Assembly: GCA_021846965.1 (NCBI GenBank)
Contig: JAJZWA010000042.1
Span: forward strand, 1 to 32,598
Length of the DNA stretch: 32,598 nucleotides
Reading direction: 5' to 3'
Source: Pseudomonadota bacterium
Lineage (GTDB): Bacteria; Pseudomonadota; Gammaproteobacteria; Burkholderiales; Burkholderiaceae_C
A program made the translations under genes and the position numbers. Positions 25,763-32,598 of this stretch are shown piece after piece (the stretch's first letter is position 1; each line of letters starts with the position of its first letter). The notes under the pieces were generated by a model. It did no database searches. It saw nothing but the letters and a program-made list of their open reading frames with translations, and was not told the origin of the DNA.

Positions 25763-25850
25763 CTAGGGCGCAGCCCCCGGGGGCGCCGGGGCCGTTCGGC
25801 CGGGGCCGCGCTGGGTTAGCATGCACATGGGCAACAGCGGCGGACACGAC

Positions 25851-26522
25851 ATGGTTGCGATCTCGAATATCGATCTGGTGCGGCGCGTGCCGATGTTTTC
25901 GGTGCTCACCGAGGCGCAAGCCTGGACGCTGTCGCAGTCCATCGTCAAGAAGCGCTACAAGCGCGGCGAATGCCTGGTGGAACAGGGCGGACGCTCGAAT
26001 GCGCTGTTCATCATCCTCGCCGGGCGCGCCCGGGTGATCAGCGTGGATTCGCGCGGGCGCGAGGTGATCCTGGCGGTGCTGCACCCCGGCGACCACGTGG
26101 GCGAGATGAGCCTGATCGACGGCCAGCCGCACTCGGCCTCGGTGATCGCGGAGGTGCAGACCGACGTGCTGATGCTCGGGCGCGTGGCCTTCCTGCAAAG
26201 CCTGCCCGAGAACACGAGCATGAGCTTTTCCATCATGCGCGGCCTGGTGCATCGCCTGCGCGGAGCCGATCGCAAGATCGAGTCGCTCGCCCTGCTGGAC
26301 GTTTACGGGCGCGTTGCGCGCGCGCTGCTGGAAATGAGCGAAACCGACGGCGCCGAACGCATCGTGCGCAACAAGCCTTCACGCCAGGACCTGGCCAAGA
26401 TGGTCGGCGCATCCCGCGAGATGGTCAGCCGCGTGATGAAGGATTTCGAACAACAGTCGCTGGTGCTGGAGCGCGACGACGGCTCGCTGGTGGTGCGCGA
26501 TCGCATTGCCAACATGACCTGA
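25851..26522 (+). CDS. Crp/Fnr-family transcriptional regulator
   Basis: 223 residues from ATG 25851. A cyclic-nucleotide-binding beta roll spans about 5-120, a dimer helix about 120-150 and a winged helix-turn-helix about 177-200 ([20 protein letters not shown]). There are no N-terminal FNR cysteines, so no iron-sulfur cluster. In the phosphate-binding cassette [15 protein letters not shown] the Arg that contacts cAMP phosphate in CRP is His94, so classical cAMP binding is doubtful. Start choice: ATG 25851 begins the conserved [15 protein letters not shown] segment; in-frame ATGs at 25821 and 25827 are alternatives and none has a strong Shine-Dalgarno. It separates divergent trxB from ftsK. 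Targets are unknown. Confidence 0.9.
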   Translation: MVAISNIDLVRRVPMFSVLTEAQAWTLSQSIVKKRYKRGECLVEQGGRSNALFIILAGRARVISVDSRGREVILAVLHPGDHVGEMSLIDGQPHSASVIAEVQTDVLMLGRVAFLQSLPENTSMSFSIMRGLVHRLRGADRKIESLALLDVYGRVARALLEMSETDGAERIVRNKPSRQDLAKMVGASREMVSRVMKDFEQQSLVLERDDGSLVVRDRIANMT

Positions 26523-26565
26523 GCCGCGCCGGCGCGCACCTGCGGCGTACTTCCCCGTTGCAACC

Positions 26566-28902
<2,337 letters not shown>

Positions 28903-28975
28903 TTCCCGCGCGAGGCCTGCAGGCGCCATCGTGTCCCCATCTTCCACGATTTCCGTTTCACCGAGGCACCCGTCG

Positions 28976-29647
28976 ATGTCCCTCCACCCTGTTTCCCTTC
29001 CCGCCCGCCGACGCCTGCTGCTGGGCCTGGCCCTTTTCGGCGCCACCCTGCCGCTGGCCGTGGCCGCGCCCTCCGACGGGCTGGCGCTGCTGCAACGCTG
29101 GCTGCGCGACACCCATGGCGCGCAGGCCGAGTTCACGCAAAGCGTGGAGACTTCCAAGGGCGGCGCGCCGCAGCTGTCCTCGGGCAGCTTCTCCTTCGAG
29201 CGTCCGGGGCGCTTTCGCTGGGTGTACCTCAAGCCCTATCGGCAGGATATCGTCAGCGACGGAACCACGATCTGGACCTACGACCACGATCTCGACCAGG
29301 TGACCATCAGCACCCAGACCCAGGCCCTGGGCAGCACACCGGCCGCCCTGCTGTCCGGTGCCGACGTGCAGAAGGTGTTCCGGCTCCAGGCCTTGCCGGA
29401 GCAGGGCGGTCTGCAATGGGTGCAGGCCACTCCGCGCAGCGCCGACAGTTCCTTCGTCTGGGTGCGCCTGGGCCTGCGCGACAGCGCGCAGGGGCCGCAG
29501 CTGGACGAAATGGTGCTGCGCGACGCCTTCCGGCGCACCTCGACCATTCGTTTCAGCGCACAGCACGCGAACCCGCATTTTCCCGCCGGGAGCTTCGAAT
29601 TCACGCCGCCCCTGGGGGCCGCCGTGATTCGCCCGGGCGGAGCCTGA
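28976..29647 (+). CDS. lolA: Outer-membrane lipoprotein carrier LolA
   Basis: 223 residues. LolA is the periplasmic chaperone that takes lipoproteins from LolCDE to LolB. The N-terminus is a clear signal peptide: RRR at 11-13, hydrophobic core 14-28, and a cleavage site expected after AVA near residue 30. The mature part shows AEFTQSVE, then [20 protein letters not shown] and [17 protein letters not shown], the conserved LolA beta-sheet face, and ends with [15 protein letters not shown] 28976 precedes the signal peptide directly. It lies 73 nt after ftsK and 19 nt before rarA, the usual ftsK-lolA-rarA order. Confidence 0.95.
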   Translation: MSLHPVSLPARRRLLLGLALFGATLPLAVAAPSDGLALLQRWLRDTHGAQAEFTQSVETSKGGAPQLSSGSFSFERPGRFRWVYLKPYRQDIVSDGTTIWTYDHDLDQVTISTQTQALGSTPAALLSGADVQKVFRLQALPEQGGLQWVQATPRSADSSFVWVRLGLRDSAQGPQLDEMVLRDAFRRTSTIRFSAQHANPHFPAGSFEFTPPLGAAVIRPGGA

Positions 29648-29666
29648 GGCTTCGCGCGTTCCGGTC

Positions 29667-31079
29667 ATGGCCCGCAGCGCCGACCTCTTCGATCCCGACC
29701 CGCAGGATCCCGTGCAGCCGGGAGCCCCCGGCGCTGCCCCTGCCGAGGCGCCGCTGGCCGAGCGCCTGCGCCCGCGCACCATCGACGAGGTGATCGGTCA
29801 GGCGCACCTGCTGGAGCCCGGCAAGCCGCTGCGCCTGGCCTTCGACACCAGGCGTCTGCATTCCATGATCCTGTGGGGGCCCCCCGGCGTGGGCAAGACC
29901 ACGCTGGCGCGGCTCATCGCCCAGCGCTTCGGCGCCCATTTCATCGCCATCTCCGCCGTGCTCGCGGGGGTCAAGGAGATCCGCGAGGCGGTGGTGCAGG
30001 CGCAGGCGGCGCGCGCCGCCGGTCAGCCCACGCTGGTGTTCGTCGACGAGGTGCACCGCTTCAACAAGAGCCAGCAGGACGCCTTCCTGCCCCATGTCGA
30101 GTCGGGACTGTTCACCTTCATCGGCGCGACCACCGAGAACCCCTCCTTCGAGGTCAACAGCGCCCTCCTGTCGCGCGCCACCGTCTACGTGCTGCAATCC
30201 CTGCAGCCGCAGGAGCTGGAGCGGCTGGCCCGGCGCGGCCTGCAGGCCTGCGGCGGGCTGGACATCGAAACCGAGGCCCTGCGCCTGCTGGCCGAGCACG
30301 CCGACGGCGACGGCAGGCGGCTGCTCAACGCCGTCGAGGCGGTGGCCGCCACGGCGCGGGCGGCGGGCAGCGCCACCGTGGACATGGCCCTGCTGCAATC
30401 CGCGCTGGCGGAATCGCTGCGGCGCTACGACAAGGGGGGCGACCAGTTCTACGACGTCATCTCGGCCCTGCACAAATCGGTGCGCGGCAGCGATCCCGAC
30501 GCTGCCCTGTACTGGTTCTCGCGCATGGTCGACGGCGGCGTGGACGCCGCCTACATCGGCCGTCGCCTCATTCGTATGGCCAGCGAGGACATCGGACTGG
30601 CCGATCCCCGTGCGCTGTCGCTCAGCCTGGACGCGATGGCCGCCTACGAGCGCCTGGGCAGTCCCGAGGGAGAGCTGGCGCTGGCGCAGGCCGTGCTGTA
30701 CCTGGCGCTGGCGCCCAAGTCCAATGCCGCCTACCTGGCTGCCGGCGAGGCGCGCGAACTGGTGCGCCGGCATGGCAGCGCCCCGGTGCCCATGCACCTG
30801 CGCAATGCACCCACGCGCCTGATGCGCGAAATCGGTGCGGGCGCCGCGTACCGCTATGCGCACGACGAGCCAGGCGCTTTCGCCGCCGGCGAGCGCTACT
30901 TTCCCCAAGGCATGCCGGAGGCCAGGCTGTACCGACCCACGCCCCGCGGCCTGGAGGCACGCCTGGGCGAGCGCCTGGCCGAGTTGCGCCGCCTGAACCG
31001 GCAGGCGCGTTCCGGCTCGCGTGCCGAGTCCTCCACGGACCCCGCCGAGGAGCGGCCCCCCGGGACGCCGGAGGATTGA
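29667..31079 (+). CDS. rarA: Replication-associated recombination protein RarA (MgsA)
   Basis: 470 residues. RarA is a clamp-loader-related AAA+ ATPase that acts at stalled forks and ssDNA gaps with SSB and RecA. After a Pro/Ala-rich N-terminus come [16 protein letters not shown] (35-50), Walker [10 protein letters not shown] (71-79), Walker [13 protein letters not shown] (123-134) and sensor 1 [10 protein letters not shown] (153-162). The C-terminal tetramerisation part carries [20 protein letters not shown] and [13 protein letters not shown], then YFPQGMP near the end. The last 45 residues are a charged low-complexity tail. It follows lolA after 19 nt. The name HolB/DnaX is excluded by the family-specific blocks. 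Confidence 0.96.
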   Translation: MARSADLFDPDPQDPVQPGAPGAAPAEAPLAERLRPRTIDEVIGQAHLLEPGKPLRLAFDTRRLHSMILWGPPGVGKTTLARLIAQRFGAHFIAISAVLAGVKEIREAVVQAQAARAAGQPTLVFVDEVHRFNKSQQDAFLPHVESGLFTFIGATTENPSFEVNSALLSRATVYVLQSLQPQELERLARRGLQACGGLDIETEALRLLAEHADGDGRRLLNAVEAVAATARAAGSATVDMALLQSALAESLRRYDKGGDQFYDVISALHKSVRGSDPDAALYWFSRMVDGGVDAAYIGRRLIRMASEDIGLADPRALSLSLDAMAAYERLGSPEGELALAQAVLYLALAPKSNAAYLAAGEARELVRRHGSAPVPMHLRNAPTRLMREIGAGAAYRYAHDEPGAFAAGERYFPQGMPEARLYRPTPRGLEARLGERLAELRRLNRQARSGSRAESSTDPAEERPPGTPED

Positions 31080-31498
31080 GCCGCACCGCGCATCGGCGGG
31101 GAAGCGCATTTTTCGTGCGCTGCGGCATACGGGCATGCATCTTGCTGCCTCGATGGGGCAGGGTCTCGCACGCCGCGGTTTCCGGCCCGGCGCGTGCCAG
31201 CGCACGGGCGCCGAGCACAGATCGGGAACATCGTGCAACAGGTCTTGTCCCCAGGCTGTGGGGGAGACGGGTTAATCCCCTTGGTTATCATTACCGGTTA
31301 AACCTACAAAGTCGGCAAGATCACGGGTGCGCCTGAGTGGTCTGCCATCAGGAGACTCATCGGCATGCCGGAGTCCTGTCCGAGCCCACCAGGCACGGTC
31401 GGAGCCCCGGCGGGGGAAGCGCGGGATCATCTTCCGCGAGACCCCGAGGTCGGATGGGTAGCCGCATTGCGTGCACCGTACCCACAAGGACTTTCGGG
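31080..31498 (+). other. Gene-free 419-nt region before livH; structured leader candidate
   Basis: No convincing gene lies on either strand. 31080-31270 is GC-rich; it holds a weak stem AGCGCA/TGCGCT (31103-31121) and a CCCCA/TGGGG hairpin (about 31241-31263). 31271-31310 is locally AT-rich and may hold the promoter. 31327-31396 can fold: GTG-CCTG-GTGG (31327-31340, small bulges) pairs with CCACCAGGCAC (31386-31396) and encloses a second hairpin, CAGGAGACTC / GAGTCCTG (31349-31378). A further stem, CGCGG / CCGCG, is at 31420-31438. The last part carries the livH Shine-Dalgarno AAGGA (31486-31490). Confidence 0.5.
31281..31310 (+). promoter_or_regulatory. Candidate promoter of the livHM operon
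   Basis: TTGGTT (31281-31286) and TACAAA (31305-31310) are 18 nt apart in the only AT-rich patch of the intergenic region, next to two GGTTAA motifs (GGTTAATCC at 31270 and GGTTAAACC at 31296). Each hexamer is an imperfect sigma-70 match. A start near 31317 would put the whole predicted fold into the leader. Confidence 0.38.
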
Positions 31499-32428
31499 AT
31501 GCAAACCTTTATTCAGCAGTTGGTGAACGGCCTGGTGCTGGGCAGCATGTATGCCCTGGTTGCACTGGGTTACACGATGGTCTACGGGATCGTCAACCTG
31601 ATCAATTTCGCGCATGGCGACGTGATGATGGTTGGGGCGATGACGTCCTACAGCATGTTCCGCCTGCTGCACGCGGTGACGCCGGGCATGCCCTGGCCGC
31701 TGGTGCTGGCGATTGCGCTGGCGGTGGCGATGGTGGTGTGCGGGACGCTGAACTTTTTCATCGAGCGCCTGGCCTACCGCAGGTTGCGCAACGCGCCCAA
31801 GCTGGCGCCGCTGGTGACGGCCATCGGCATGTCGATTTTCCTGGAGACCATGGCGATGGTGATCTGGGGGCGCGACTACAAGGTGTTCCCGCAGTTGTTC
31901 CCGAACCGCGTGATCAGCATGGACGGGGTGGTGATCACGCAGGTGCAGATTGCCATTCTGGTGGTGACGGTGCTGCTGCTGGTGGGGCTGACGGTGCTGA
32001 TCAACCACACCAAGCTGGGTCGTGCGATGCGCGCGACGGCGGAGAACCCGCGGGTGGCCTCGCTGATGGGGGTGAACCCGAACCTGGTGATCTCAGCGGC
32101 TTTCGTGATCGGCGCGGTGCTGGCGGCGATCGCGGGGGTGATGTGGTACGCGAACTTCTCGACGGCGAACTTCTACATGGGCTTCACGCCGGGGCTCAAG
32201 GCCTTCACGGCGGCGGTGCTGGGAGGCATCGGCAACATGGGCGGGGCGATGGTGGGGGGTGTGCTGCTGGGGGTGATCGAGGTGCTGGGGGCGGGCTACA
32301 TCGGCACGGTCACGCACGGGCTGTTCGGCAGCAACTACCAGGACATTTTCGCCTTCATCGTGCTGATCCTGGTGCTGACGCTGCGCCCGCAGGGGCTGCT
32401 GGGTGAGCGCGTGGCCGATCGCGCCTGA
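31499..32428 (+). CDS. livH: Branched-chain amino-acid ABC transporter permease LivH
   Basis: 309 residues. LivH is one of two inner-membrane permeases of the high-affinity Leu/Ile/Val importer (LivKHMGF) or a close relative for related substrates. The start QLVNGLVLGSMYALVALGYTMVYGIVNLINFAHGD is diagnostic, given here as family region 7-41. The EAA-like loop AMRATAENPRVASLMGVN follows, then GFTPGLKAFTAAVLGGIGN. Eight or so hydrophobic helices fill the rest. ATG 31499 has AAGGA at 8 nt; an in-frame start at 31337 would run through the leader. Third-position usage favours G (15 ACG to 3 ACC for Thr by my count), unlike the neighbours. livM begins 14 nt downstream. Substrate specificity cannot be read from the permease. 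Confidence 0.95.
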   Translation: MQTFIQQLVNGLVLGSMYALVALGYTMVYGIVNLINFAHGDVMMVGAMTSYSMFRLLHAVTPGMPWPLVLAIALAVAMVVCGTLNFFIERLAYRRLRNAPKLAPLVTAIGMSIFLETMAMVIWGRDYKVFPQLFPNRVISMDGVVITQVQIAILVVTVLLLVGLTVLINHTKLGRAMRATAENPRVASLMGVNPNLVISAAFVIGAVLAAIAGVMWYANFSTANFYMGFTPGLKAFTAAVLGGIGNMGGAMVGGVLLGVIEVLGAGYIGTVTHGLFGSNYQDIFAFIVLILVLTLRPQGLLGERVADRA

Positions 32429-32442
32429 GCGGGGAGAAGAGC

Positions 32443-32598
32443 ATGCAATCGAGCAATACCAAGTTTCTCGGCTTCCTCATCGCGGCGGGTTTCCTGCTGG
32501 CGATGCCGCTGGGGCTGCAGACCTTCGGGGACGCGTGGGTGCGCATCGCGGCGTTCTCGATGCTGTACGTGATGCTGGCGCTGGGGCTGAACATCGTG
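32443..32598 (+). CDS. livM: Branched-chain amino-acid ABC transporter permease LivM (partial, 5' end)
   Basis: 52 codons, open to the window edge, so the 3' part is missing. ATG 32443 is preceded by GGGGAGAAGAG, a strong Shine-Dalgarno. After a short polar start (MQSSNTK) comes a hydrophobic helix (about 8-24) and then the conserved LivM segment WVRIAAFSMLYVMLALGLNI, where the second helix begins. It is 14 nt downstream of livH, the usual livH-livM order, and livG and livF are expected beyond the window. Confidence 0.9.
   Translation, partial: MQSSNTKFLGFLIAAGFLLAMPLGLQTFGDAWVRIAAFSMLYVMLALGLNIV

Noticed and set aside
28935..28942. CCCCATCT before lolA, resembling a sigma-32 -10 element
   Set aside because: No CTTGAAA-like -35 at 13-17 nt upstream, so the match is taken as chance.
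31272..31487. Minus-strand 71-codon frame starting MWVRCTQCGYP with one CxxC pair
   Set aside because: Only half of a zinc ribbon, no ribosome site, unrelated remainder; it overlaps the livH leader, whose base pairing better explains the region.
31337..31498. In-frame upstream extension of livH by 54 codons
   Set aside because: The extension is Arg/Ser/Gly-rich and unlike LivH; ATG 31499 has a good AAGGA and begins the conserved N-terminus.

Overview
The window is a compact, GC-rich stretch of bacterial chromosome. Gene families and gene order point to a betaproteobacterium of the Burkholderiales: rpsP-rimM-trmD-rplS followed by a CoA-pyrophosphatase gene, perM-hda-HAD-pcnB-folK, divergent murJ/rpsT, argD-argF, rsgA-M48-orn, and trxB...ftsK-lolA-rarA. 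I do not assign a genus. There are no insertion sequences, phage genes, CRISPR arrays or rRNA genes. Nearly everything is core housekeeping.

Layout. 1-3136: a tRNA-Ser(GCU) gene on the minus strand, then tatD and htpG on the plus strand; htpG has a textbook sigma-32 promoter that starts in the tatD stop codon. 3164-9630: a leftward block holding a CobD/CbiB-family membrane protein, a CoA pyrophosphatase, the operon rpsP-rimM-trmD-rplS (with an unusual 10-bp tandem repeat in its leader), folK and pcnB. 9627-12156: a HAD phosphatase, hda and perM, continuing leftward. 12313-13365: purM on plus. 13399-15415: a DksA/TraR-type zinc-finger protein and murJ on minus. 15539-21656: rpsT, a two-gene signalling cassette (RsbQ/KAI2-type alpha/beta hydrolase plus PAS-PAS-degenerate GGDEF-EAL protein), then argD and argF, all on plus. 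21678-23911: rsgA and an M48/Ste24-like protease on minus. 24073-24663: orn on plus. 24725-25675: trxB on minus. 25851-31079: a Crp/Fnr regulator, ftsK, lolA and rarA on plus. 31080-31498: a 419-nt gene-free leader with an apparent RNA fold. 31499-end: livH and the start of livM, a branched-chain amino-acid ABC importer cut by the window edge.

How the genes work together. The ribosome group (rpsP, rimM, trmD, rplS, rpsT, rsgA) covers ribosomal proteins, 30S assembly and tRNA methylation. pcnB and orn act at the beginning and end of RNA decay. hda, ftsK and rarA control replication initiation, chromosome segregation and fork rescue. murJ and lolA build the envelope. argD and argF are consecutive arginine steps.

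The least ordinary content is the hydrolase plus PAS-EAL pair at 16083-19365. The genes overlap by 8 nt and look like a bipartite small-molecule sensor whose output is c-di-GMP hydrolysis. It sits at the otherwise conserved rpsT-argD/argF junction. The other points for follow-up are the livH leader, the rpsP decamer repeat, the sigma-32 site at htpG, and a murJ promoter so close to its start codon that the transcript may be leaderless.
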